From the NCBI GenBank assembly GCA_900468805.1, contig UEIF01000045.1, forward strand, positions 1-60,953: 60,953 bases of DNA, written 5' to 3'. The position numbers were made by a program, and so were the translations under genes. Under the pieces are notes generated by a model. It made no database searches. It worked only from the letters and a program-made list of their open reading frames with translations, and was not told the DNA's origin. Source of the stretch: Hyphomicrobiales bacterium (GTDB lineage Bacteria; Pseudomonadota; Alphaproteobacteria; Rhizobiales; Rhizobiaceae). Shown here one piece after another: positions 54,598 through 60,953 of this stretch; the first letter of the stretch is position 1, and each line of letters starts with the position of its first letter.

Positions 54598-54942
54598 ATG
54601 ACCGAGCAAAGAGACTTCTGGACGAAAGTCGGGATTGTGACCGCGTTGATAGCCGCTCTTGCTACATTCGGGGGGGTGTTGAAGGAGTGCGGGCTAAAAA
54701 TTCCCCCGACCGTGACCGGTCAAACCGAAATCAGCCCAGCGGTGACGCCCCAAACGGAACCGGAACCGCCCCCCAGCATTGAGACGCGCGATCACCGGAC
54801 GCCGGACGGTCCAAGAAATCAAAATGTGACGATAGGTCAACAACCGTCGCAGCTTCTCGGAAAGGTGAGTGGCCGTCCTGGTTTTTGCCGGTACCGACGG
54901 GAGAGTGGCGATCAATACATTGCGCGTTGTCCCGCGCAGTAA
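54598..54942 (+). CDS. Small hypothetical membrane protein
   Basis: Frame of 114 residues. The N-terminus MTEQRDFWTKVGIVTALIAALATFGGVL gives one membrane helix, followed by a Pro/Thr-rich linker and a C-terminus with two Cys. AGGAG is placed about 6 bases before the ATG. No family is recognised. Its 3-prime end overlaps the truncated AbiEii frame on the other strand, so the end may be altered by the same rearrangement. Confidence 0.45.
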   Translation: MTEQRDFWTKVGIVTALIAALATFGGVLKECGLKIPPTVTGQTEISPAVTPQTEPEPPPSIETRDHRTPDGPRNQNVTIGQQPSQLLGKVSGRPGFCRYRRESGDQYIARCPAQ

Positions 54943-55274
54943 CCCTTCGCCGGCGTGCGGTTCCTGTCCTGAACGACAAGCCGTGTCAGGCTGCTGTCGT
55001 TCTGGCGGCTTTCAAAGACGCGTGCACCCGCAACCGACTCTTCAATCCGTTTCTTGATCCGCAGGAGCGCGGATTCGATGGCAGCCAGCGATTCATCGCG
55101 CGGCATGACGGGCAGGAATGTAAGGTCGATATCGACCGACAGGCGCGGCATATCGCGGACGAATAGATTGATCGCTGTGCCACCTTTGAGAGCGAACTCT
55201 TTCTCTTCGGCGACGGCAGGCAGCGTCTGCATCAACAACGCGACCTGCTGGCGGTACCGTTCATTGACCGGCAT
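54912..55274 (-). pseudogene. Truncated AbiEii-type nucleotidyltransferase toxin
   Basis: Fragment of 120 residues beginning like AbiEii: YRQQVALLMQTLPAVAEEKEFALKGGTAINLF, with DIDLTF carrying the nucleotidyltransferase acidic motif. Intact AbiEii proteins are roughly 300 residues; here similarity stops near residue 100 and the tail looks random. Catalytic residues further along are missing, so the toxin should be dead. It overlaps the antitoxin gene by 14 bases. Confidence 0.75.
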
Positions 55275-56112
55275 ACAATTCCTCCGGAACGGTGATTAGG
55301 TAGGTCGGATCCAGGCGTCCGCCCGGCACGAGCATCCGCTTGCCGGTTCCCAGATTGACGGCCTCCTTATTGAGGTGCTTGCGCCACGGATGGTTGTGAC
55401 GGTCCGCGAAGAAGAAGAACAGGCGCTTGACCTTGATGCTCTTGCAGTCAAGCAGCAGCTTTTGCAGTCTCCGAGGGCTGAGGGTTGTGAGCCCTTCCAT
55501 GATTTTGTCGGCCTGATCAAAACTCTCGTGGCTTGGCAATCCGTCCAGCATTTCAAGGACGGCGCGCTCGGGGGTTGATAGCGTCAGCGGCCAGTCCCAC
55601 TGCCCCCACGGCATGACGCGGAATGACGCGCCCTGCGGGCTTTCGTCGCCGGCTTGGCTGCTGTCTTTCAGATTCCAGCCAAGACTTGTCAGTCCAAAAT
55701 GGATCGGTTCATTGCGAAACAGCGCGCTGCTATTGTGAGAGACGAATGCGATCTGCAGCGGCAGCTTGTTGAGCCAGGTGGGCGCGTCTTCCGGGCCGTA
55801 TAGATGGACCTCTTTCTCGTCCCGTCTGAGATAATGGGAAAAGCCGTGAAGCGTGAGTGCCGTCGCACCGCCGACCAGGAGGGGCTTCATGAGCAGGGTT
55901 TGCAGCGATATGACGACGTGCTCCCACAGGAGTTTGCCGCCGGGCTTGCGATAGACGCCGTGCGTCAATCGCTCCAGCCAGCCATTCGTGACGTACTTGC
56001 GGCACAACTGCGCGGAGTAGCCGCGTGCCTTCAGCCACGCCGAGTCCACGACAAGCCCCTCGGGTAGCTCGCGCTGCAGGTGGTTTAGCTTTCCTAAAAA
56101 TTCTTCACTCAT
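55261..56112 (-). CDS. abiEi: AbiEi-family antitoxin (type IV system)
   Basis: Antitoxin of 283 residues. The N-terminal winged helix (LPEGLVVDSAWLKARGYSAQLCRKYVTNGWLERL is the region, at about residues 17-50) binds DNA, and the AbiEi C-terminal domain includes LVGGATALTLHGFSHYL and STPERAVLEMLDGLP. It normally represses its own operon and counteracts the AbiEii nucleotidyltransferase. It appears intact while its toxin is truncated. The start is ATG 56112. Confidence 0.86.
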   Translation of the reverse strand: MSEEFLGKLNHLQRELPEGLVVDSAWLKARGYSAQLCRKYVTNGWLERLTHGVYRKPGGKLLWEHVVISLQTLLMKPLLVGGATALTLHGFSHYLRRDEKEVHLYGPEDAPTWLNKLPLQIAFVSHNSSALFRNEPIHFGLTSLGWNLKDSSQAGDESPQGASFRVMPWGQWDWPLTLSTPERAVLEMLDGLPSHESFDQADKIMEGLTTLSPRRLQKLLLDCKSIKVKRLFFFFADRHNHPWRKHLNKEAVNLGTGKRMLVPGGRLDPTYLITVPEELYAGQ

Positions 56113-56177
56113 GGTTTATATTATAGGCAACTTCCAAACCATCAGTCAAGTTTATGTTTTTCCTGATTTATAAACCA
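56112..56177. promoter_or_regulatory. Probable AbiEi promoter with inverted repeat
   Basis: TGGTTTATA (56112-56120) and TATAAACCA (56169-56177) are perfect inverted repeats flanking the A+T-rich start region of the antitoxin gene. AbiEi proteins are known to repress by binding inverted repeats at this position. Confidence 0.5.
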
Positions 56178-56530
56178 AAAGGCGACATTTACAGCCTTCT
56201 CCAAACCTCCCAACTTTATGGGAATTTGAGCCTGCTTCGTCTGGAGCCGTCCGTCACCCTCACGCCGGGGAGGGGTGACGGCGGAAACAGCGAAGCGAAG
56301 ATCTGCTTTGGTGGTGGGCTCCCGAGCCCTCATATTCTGCGCGAAGGATCGTCACCCGCATGGGCCGAGACGCGCCTGCGGCTCGGGGATCGCGTCGCGC
56401 TGCAGCCGCAGGCGAAAGCGGACGGAGCCTAGAGCCTGACCGCCGAAGCTCTGGCGCAGGGGGACGCGCTGGACACTTTGAAAATGCCTATATTAGTGCA
56501 CCCCAGGTACCCATAGCGGGAGAAAATCAA
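56178..56530. other. Intergenic region with a stem-loop
   Basis: CCGTCACCC (56251-56259) and GGGTGACGG (56273-56281) form a perfect 9-base-pair stem with a 13-base loop. There is no T-tract. No coding frame is convincing in the rest. Confidence 0.4.
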
Positions 56531-56845
56531 ATGCAAACGGCAACGGGACCATGGACCTCGATACGTCACCGCCCCGAACCCGGGCGCTCCTATATGATCT
56601 GCGCGACATATGGCGGCGTGAAGACCTGTGATGTCGCCTTCTACAACGGGATGCGCGCCGAGGGTTCGCATTGGTGGACGCTCGGCATGTCCGCCGCAAA
56701 GGCCCGGAAGGCTTTCGCATCGCGATACCGGTGCAACTTGGCCATGACGAGCGACACGCCCGTCACCCGCCCGAGGAACGCCGCAAGGCCTGTCGGCCGC
56801 ACATCCGCCCGCGCCGCCCGAACGCTCCGCACCTGTGACAGATAG
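56531..56845 (+). CDS. Small hypothetical protein, possibly truncated and fused
   Basis: Frame of 104 residues with GGGAG upstream. Residues 1-60 (PWTSIRHRPEPGRSYMI, then a short YGG segment and HWWTLGM) resemble short Trp-rich DUF551-like proteins. The remaining 40 residues are Arg-rich and antisense to a better minus-strand frame, so the gene probably lost its end at about 56710. Confidence 0.35.
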   Translation: MQTATGPWTSIRHRPEPGRSYMICATYGGVKTCDVAFYNGMRAEGSHWWTLGMSAAKARKAFASRYRCNLAMTSDTPVTRPRNAARPVGRTSARAARTLRTCDR

Positions 56846-57069
56846 GCTCCTTTCTGCAGTCTCCGCGCGGCGCGTTGCTCCCGCTCCAGCGCGGCCCGTT
56901 CCTGCCGGTGCCGTTCGCGCTGTTCCTCCTGCGCCGCCACGAGCTGCGCCCGCCGCGCCTGCCGCGCTCCCTCCAGCTTTGCGAGCCGCTCGGCCTGACC
57001 CTGCGCCTTCGCGAACTGCTCACGCGCCTTGCGCAGATCGGCCACCAACGCCGATGGACGAGCTTCCAT
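56641..57069 (-). pseudogene. Arg/Gln-rich coiled-coil fragment, relaxase-like C-terminus
   Basis: Frame of 142 residues with a long charged helix (LRKAREQFAKAQGQAERLAK region; then QEEQRERHRQERAALEREQ) followed by GLAAFLGRVTGVSLVMAKLHRYRD. The composition resembles the tails of MobA/TraA-type relaxases. It has no plausible start of its own and joins directly to the SnoaL-like remnant, so it is taken as a fragment left by recombination. Confidence 0.4.
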
Positions 57070-57448
57070 TCGCCGTTTTCTCGTCGGAAGACGTCCGTCA
57101 CGCGGAGCGACATCGGCACCGGCTCGTCCTTGCCCTGCATGCGAACCGTGGCATGCTGCATGCCCGACCAGAAGGCTAGGTCTGCGCTTTCCGAAGAGTG
57201 GAGAACTTCGAAGCGGCCGGTGCTTCCGTCCTTGAAGGAGGGGCGCCCTTGTCGTTCGCCACGTTCACCTGGGCGCCGCCGGAAATACGGTCACCGGACG
57301 GCGGAAAGAATGTCGCCGGATCGTTGGACGTCGAGATGGCGATCAGTGTCGTCGGGCTGCCGTTGATATAGTCGAGGGAAACACTCTCGCGGCGTTTGAG
57401 GAATTCGTCGAAGCTTTCGTCCAGAGCCGCATTTCGTCCTCCTAGCAT
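57050..57448 (-). pseudogene. Broken SnoaL-like (DUF4440-type) protein
   Basis: Two frames together give one domain: LDESFDEFLKRRESVSLDYI and ISTSNDPATFFPPSGD in the first, then FKDGSTGRFEVLHSSESADL, HATVRMQGKDEPVPMSLRVT and NGEWKLVHRR in the second. The switch at about 57240 needs loss of one base. At the 5-prime end, AGGAGG precedes an ATG that is also one base out of frame. The 3-prime end is cut. Intact relatives are small cone-fold proteins, often annotated as ketosteroid-isomerase-like. Confidence 0.68.
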
Positions 57449-57494
57449 TGCTTGGACGGAAATACGCGGCTCCCGGACTTGTTCGCGGCATGAC

Positions 57495-57770
57495 CTAGTG
57501 AATCAGCGAAGCTCTTCGGTTTTCGTGCTGGTAGATCAACATGATCCCCTGCTCCAAAAGCAGTTCCGCCGCGTGCAGATCTCTCGCCGACATGTCATCG
57601 GCCATTCCGCGAATGGTGCGGGCCACGCACACGAGATTGGCGACGTCGCGCGGGTCGCCATCATCTTCAACTTCGGAAGCGCTCGCCTCCAACGCGTCGG
57701 CGACCGTATCGAGCAGGTTCGACCGCTCGACGATGTTCATTTCGGTCAAGGTCTTCGAAATGCCATGCAT
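57495..57770 (-). CDS. Small conserved hypothetical protein
   Basis: Helical soluble protein of 91 residues (MHGISKTLTEMNIVERSNLL) ending YQHENRRASLIH. AGGAG stands 8 bases before ATG 57770. The residues VARTIRGMADDMSARDLHAAE suggest a helical bundle. No domain is recognised; the long open frame upstream to 57911 lacks coding character. Confidence 0.55.
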   Translation of the reverse strand: MHGISKTLTEMNIVERSNLLDTVADALEASASEVEDDGDPRDVANLVCVARTIRGMADDMSARDLHAAELLLEQGIMLIYQHENRRASLIH

Positions 57771-57925
57771 GATGCTTCTCCTGCGCGGTCGTAAGATCGC
57801 GGCGGCTCGTGTTCTGCTTGATCCAGGCAACGAGGGTGAAGTGGCGACTGAGCCGTATATTAGCAAGTCATGGCTGACACGCGCGGCGCGCATAGCGATA
57901 TCTAGTAACAAGCGAGGTGCGATCG

Positions 57926-58209
57926 TTATTCCGGAGCAGCTTCACCGCTTCTTTGAAGTTTCGAGAGCCCGATCTCGAGAACCTGGTCCATTTCCCGACG
58001 CAAGTCTCCCTCGGTGGACCGATACCGTTCGATCGTCGGCGCGGAGATGGCTATAAGGTGCCTCAAGGCATCGATGCGTTCATCTTCAACGGCGGCGACG
58101 CCCGCCATCCAGGCGGCCTCGAAGAGTTCGGGCGTGAGAGTGTCATCGGCCACTTTGATACCTCGTCCGCAAGGGTCGTGGGTTGTCGGCGCAGTTCATG
58201 TTTCGACAT
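57926..58209 (-). CDS. Small hypothetical protein, start uncertain or frameshifted
   Basis: From GTG 58153 the frame gives 75 residues (VADDTLTPELFEAAWMAG, ending KLQRSGEAAPE) with GAGG eight bases upstream. Upstream, GGAGG followed by ATG 58209 starts another frame (MSKHELRRQPTTLADEVSK) that would join it smoothly if one A were restored at about 58155. Either the gene starts at the GTG or it is a longer gene broken by a one-base deletion. The function is unknown. Confidence 0.5.
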
Positions 58210-58348
58210 GACACCTCCGTCGCGTCGAGAGTCGATTAAACGCGCGAAATTTCAGATTGTTGCGCGCTGTTCCAGTCTCTGCGGTATTGGTCGGAGCTGA
58301 CGTGGCTCCTCGGTTGATATAGCGATGAAAGGCCCCGAAAGGGGAACC

Positions 58349-58614
58349 ATGGCTCTCATCTTGATCCTCGAAGACGGGCCGTTCATCGCACTCGACATCG
58401 AGTCAGTCCTCGATAAAGCGGGGTATCGCCAACACGTCACGCTGGCGACGTGTGCCGAAGCTGTCGACTGGCTGAATGAAAACAACCCGCAAATGGCGAT
58501 CGTCAATCCAAGGCTATCGGACGGTTGGCCGCGATCGTTGTCCGTATGCTTGTCGAGCGCAAGACGCCGTTCGTCGCCTATTCCGGAGAACCGGACGGCG
58601 TGGCGGAAAATTGA
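58349..58614 (+). pseudogene. Single-domain receiver, frameshifted
   Basis: The frame starts MALILILEDGPFIALDIES, a receiver acidic pocket, and continues to MAIVNPRLSDG. The phosphoacceptor Asp is replaced by Asn in AIVNPRL. After LSDG the family sequence resumes in another frame (LAAIVVRMLVERKTPFVAYS) to TGA 58612-58614, so one base has been lost at about 58523. It belongs to the same rhizobial group as the receiver at 30090-30488. Confidence 0.7.
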
Positions 58615-58839
58615 GCCGTCCGTCGCGGCGGGGAACTTCTCATGAAGCTGTGCATGCCAGGGGAGATCGTAGCAGGGTGGATCGTGCTCAGAATGACCAG
58701 CGTAGCAATCCCCGGAGCAAATAGTAACGCCCACCGGCGTCAGATCGTCCGTGAGTTTCTTGATGGACGAAAGCTTCACCGCGAGAGGCGCACTTCGATT
58801 TCCGCTTGTCGGCGCTTATGAAACTCGTGGCCGAGCAAT
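58615..58839. other. Gap between receiver remnant and mgtC
   Basis: No gene, repeat or clear signal was seen here. Confidence 0.4.
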
Positions 58840-59340
58840 TCATCGCGGTGGATTTTCCGTCGCCTCACCCGGAATGGCTCCAGACGTCTCGCGTTCGTCC
58901 TTCCCTTCTGCCTTGAAGGGAATCATCAGGCGTAGCGTCGCGAACGTCGCGATCGAAAGGACGATCGCCGTCTCGTAGGCTCCTAGGCCGACCGCCGCGC
59001 CGATCGCCCCCGTAGCCCACAGGCTTGCGGCCGTTGCCGTACCGCGAATGCTCGCCTTGCCGACGAGGATCGCGCCGCCTCCGATGAAGCCGACGCCATT
59101 GATTATACCTTCCACAATCCTGGCGGTCGCTTCGGGGCTGTCGTGGGTGACTGTTTCGGCGGCCTGAATGAAGCCGCACGCCGCGATCGCCACGAGAGGG
59201 AACGTTCTGAGGCCGGCGCTTCGTTCATTGCGTTCTCGATCCCAGGCGATCGGAAGCGCCAGGACGTAGGCGACGACAAGGACGGCCAGGTTTCGGAGCA
59301 GATCCACATGCACACCGACATTTCCAAGCCAGTCCGTCAT
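58840..59340 (-). CDS. mgtC: MgtC/SapB-family membrane protein
   Basis: Inner-membrane protein of 166 residues with about four hydrophobic segments. Family blocks are LPIAWDRERNERSAGLRTFP, RIVEGIINGVGFIGGGAIL and TAASLWATGAIGAAVGLG. MgtC proteins support survival at low magnesium and inside hosts and modulate the ATP synthase. ATG 59340 is preferred by domain start; the frame stays open to 59679 without family similarity. A basic tail follows the last helix. Confidence 0.87.
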   Translation of the reverse strand: MTDWLGNVGVHVDLLRNLAVLVVAYVLALPIAWDRERNERSAGLRTFPLVAIAACGFIQAAETVTHDSPEATARIVEGIINGVGFIGGGAILVGKASIRGTATAASLWATGAIGAAVGLGAYETAIVLSIATFATLRLMIPFKAEGKDERETSGAIPGEATENPPR

Positions 59341-59687
59341 CCCAATCCCCGTAGCATCATAGTCCACAATAGATGGGCGACCAGACGTCCTCGGCAAGAT
59401 CGGTAAGCCCGGAGGAACTATTGGACCGCGTGAACATTCCGGTAAAGAGCGCGGCTGTGTCAACCGGACGCGACGGGGATGGCGAACGCAGCAGTTTTTC
59501 CGGTTTCCTGCTGCGGCCAACGAAACGGCAGTCGAGCACCCAACCCGTCCGGCTTCGCGCTCATCAGGCTGAAAAGGCGAGCCGATGTACGTCAAGAATT
59601 CAACCGAGGTCTGGTGCCGCCCTGGACCGCAACACGCCGTCGCCGGAGCAACGAACGGCGGAGAGCCGACCAGTTGCAAATCATCTC
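59341..59687. other. Intergenic region upstream of mgtC
   Basis: No coding frame is convincing. On the minus strand, GGAAT and AGTT spaced by 16 bases at about 59423-59447 loosely resemble an EcfG promoter aimed at mgtC, but two bases deviate. Confidence 0.35.
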
Positions 59688-59810
59688 CTATCTTCGCGTG
59701 ATGTCGTCCGGCTTTGGATAGGAAGCCTCGTGGCGGGATGGCAGCAGGTTAGCGGCGACGACGGCCATCACGAGCACGGCGATCGAAGTGGCGATCAGGG
59801 CGATTTTCAT
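59688..59810 (-). CDS. Small membrane protein, 40 residues
   Basis: A frame starting MKIALIATSIAVLVMAVVAA gives one transmembrane helix followed by a short polar tail (LPSRHEASYPKPDDITRR). GGAGG sits 8 bases before ATG 59810. Such tiny proteins are easily missed by gene finders. The function is unknown; the helix could be a signal anchor or an uncleaved signal peptide. Confidence 0.5.
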   Translation of the reverse strand: MKIALIATSIAVLVMAVVAANLLPSRHEASYPKPDDITRR

Positions 59811-59945
59811 CAGACATCCTCCATTCCATCGATAGAACCTATGCGAAGCTCCTGATTCCGACACCTGCGTCGCCGTGCCAGCTCCCCATCCCAAAGAGGA
59901 ACTTGGTGTTGCTACCGGAGTTCTTCCTCTTGAAGGAGAACCGCA

Positions 59946-60176
59946 ATGACGACGAATTCGATCCCCAGTTCCGACAAGCTTCCTCCCAAGTCCTTGAACG
60001 AAGACACGCAGGACGACGAACTTCCCGAAACCAACGCAGACGACCGCCGCGCTCCGCCCGTCAACATGGGCAACAGCCGGACAGCCGGAGAGAATCTGAC
60101 AGGGGCCGATCCGAAGACCGAACGTGCCGATCCCAAGGATCGCATTCCCCCTCCGCAGACGGCCAACCGGGAGTGA
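59946..60176 (+). CDS. Small hydrophilic hypothetical protein (1)
   Basis: Protein of 76 residues, rich in Asp, Asn, Pro and Lys, without hydrophobic segments (MTTNSIPSSDKLPPKS; RAPPVNMGNSRTAGENL), probably disordered. AAGGAG lies 8 bases upstream. GGAAC at 59899-59903 with AGTT after 16 bases is an imperfect EcfG-like promoter. It could be a stress-type hydrophilic protein; no family is known to me. Confidence 0.55.
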   Translation: MTTNSIPSSDKLPPKSLNEDTQDDELPETNADDRRAPPVNMGNSRTAGENLTGADPKTERADPKDRIPPPQTANRE

Positions 60177-60180
60177 GACG

Positions 60181-60357
60181 ATGAGCGACCGCAACAGGTA
60201 CGTGAACACGGACGAGCTCCAGGCGGACGACGAAATTTCGCCGAAGCCAGCAAGCGATGGCGAGAAGCGCGATCACCCGAGACAGAGCGGAAATGCCCGG
60301 ACAAGCGACGTCGGGGACGACGCCCGCCTCCCGCCGAGACCGGCGACGTCCGAGTAG
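60181..60357 (+). CDS. Small hydrophilic hypothetical protein (2)
   Basis: Protein of 58 residues (MSDRNRYVNTDELQADDEIS), highly charged and likely disordered. GGGAG precedes the ATG, which lies 4 bases after the previous stop, so the two are cotranscribed. It shares composition, not clear sequence, with its neighbour. Confidence 0.5.
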   Translation: MSDRNRYVNTDELQADDEISPKPASDGEKRDHPRQSGNARTSDVGDDARLPPRPATSE

Positions 60358-60366
60358 GAGGATGGC

Positions 60367-60517
60367 ATGACGAAATTCACCGACAGCCTCAACGACCGCC
60401 TGAAGGACGCTTCGATCGCCCAGAGTGGTCTCGGCCTCCCCGACGATTGCTGGCGAAGAGCGCAAGGACGAAGCCGACTATCTGGCAAAGCAACTCGCGC
60501 GGGCGTCCTCGCCATGA
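60367..60517 (+). pseudogene. Small third gene of the run, probably frameshifted
   Basis: AGGAGG precedes ATG 60367; the product starts MTKFTDSLNDRLKDASIAQS. After LPD, coding character shifts to the +1 frame (IAGEERKDEADYLAKQLARA) and stops at TGA 60515-60517, suggesting an inserted base at about 60443. In the uncorrected frame it runs on into the hydrolase remnant. The function is unknown. Confidence 0.42.
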
Positions 60518-60875
60518 ATGCGATCGCCTTGATGGACGGGCTCGGCATCCAGCGGTTCTCAGTGGTCGGTCACGACTGGGAATCGCACATCGCCGAATGC
60601 CTGGCGATCGGCTAGCCGGATCGCGTCGGGCGCATCATGCAGCTCTCGTCGACCCCGCGCATGGGCGGTCTTCGCACACCGCCGATCCGGCAGCCCAACT
60701 TTACTGGCACCAATGGTTCATGGCGACGAAACAGGGCGCAGAGGCGATCGCCAAGGAGCGCAAGGGATTCGCCCGCATCCACTGGGAGAACTGGGCGCCC
60801 GCCGGCTGGTTCGACGAGGCCACCTTCGAGGCGGTTGAAATCGGTATGCTTGCCCCTCAACGTAAGGCTCAATGA
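60517..60875 (+). pseudogene. Alpha/beta hydrolase remnant
   Basis: The pieces read like an epoxide-hydrolase-type alpha/beta hydrolase: LMDGLGIQRFSVVGHDW with the oxyanion and nucleophile-elbow region, then after a TAG at 60613-60615 (where Trp is expected) PDRVGRIMQLSSTP, and in another frame QLYWHQWFMATKQGAEAIAK to GWFDEATFEA. The 5-prime part of the gene is missing. The stop codon and a one-base deletion near 60684 make it non-functional. Confidence 0.7.
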
Positions 60876-60916
60876 CGTTGCGAAACTGCATTGCAAGAGG
60901 GTCACCTCAGTCACAG

Positions 60917-60952
60917 ACTTTGTCAACAGAACCTAGGCCCTGTTGACAAAGT
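60917..60952. repeat. Perfect 13-base inverted repeat at window edge
   Basis: ACTTTGTCAACAG (60917-60929) and CTGTTGACAAAGT (60940-60952) are perfect inverted repeats 10 bases apart. GGCCCTGTTGACAAAG resembles the terminal repeat of a transposable element that would lie to the right of the window, but no transposase is visible. Confidence 0.5.
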
Positions 60953-60953
60953 A

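Noticed and set aside
57541..58056. A 171-codon plus-strand frame over the small minus-strand genes
   Set aside because: The minus-strand genes have good Shine-Dalgarno sites and protein-like composition; the plus frame is Arg/Ser-rich with no motif.
1..60953. tRNA, rRNA or CRISPR arrays
   Set aside because: Reading both strands revealed no cloverleaf, rRNA signature or regularly spaced direct repeats; a dedicated scan could still reveal a tRNA missed by eye.

Overview
The window looks like a chromosomal segment of a fast-growing rhizobium (Rhizobiaceae, Rhizobium/Agrobacterium type). This rests on GC-rich codon use in the right half, an HmrR/ActP copper pair, an MgtC, DUF992 and alpha-2-macroglobulin/PbpC assortment typical of that family, a match to the EcfG stress-sigma promoter, and ParB-like and AbiE debris of the kind seen around rhizobial islands. 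The species cannot be fixed from sequence reading alone.

Bases 1-29,750 form one surface-polysaccharide (O-antigen or capsule type) island, visibly richer in A+T than what follows. It encodes three nucleotide-sugar modules: UDP-N-acetyl-L-fucosamine (fnlA-fnlB-fnlC, with a WbuB-like transferase); a UDP-2,3-diacetamido-2,3-dideoxy-glucuronate branch (wbpB, wbpD, wbpE); and a CMP-legionaminate branch probably built on GDP-sugars (ptmE, legB, legC, legH, legG, legI, legF). Two complete amidotransferase trios (WbpG/PseA-type ATPase, HisH-type glutaminase, HisF-type cyclase homologue) suggest that two sugars carry acetamidino groups. Assembly genes are one Wzx flippase, three glycosyltransferases or candidates, and two diverged paralogous membrane proteins, probable Wzy polymerases, standing on the plus strand near the two ends. 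A truncated O-acetyltransferase remnant lies inside the main operon. No initiating transferase, Wzz, WbpA or PtmF is present, so these must be encoded elsewhere.

Bases 30,000-34,400 are a transition zone: a single-domain response regulator behind an EcfG-type promoter, periplasmic MsrA with its own terminator, a frameshifted ParB-like fragment, and a HipBA toxin-antitoxin pair preceded by two matching operators.

Bases 34,600-54,000 read as core genome: a very large alpha-2-macroglobulin translationally coupled to PbpC; TreY; the copper ATPase ActP with its regulator HmrR and a textbook MerR-type promoter; small conserved proteins; a DUF992 secreted protein; a formate/nitrite-type channel; and an EmrA/EmrB-type efflux pair. 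An intrinsic terminator near 50,150 has no gene in front of it.

Bases 54,000-60,953 are a scrap region: an AbiEi antitoxin with a truncated AbiEii toxin, several small genes with strong ribosome binding sites, MgtC, and at least four reading frames broken by single-base changes (SnoaL-like, receiver domain, alpha/beta hydrolase, small ORFs). A 13-base inverted repeat sits at the extreme right edge, possibly an insertion-sequence end.
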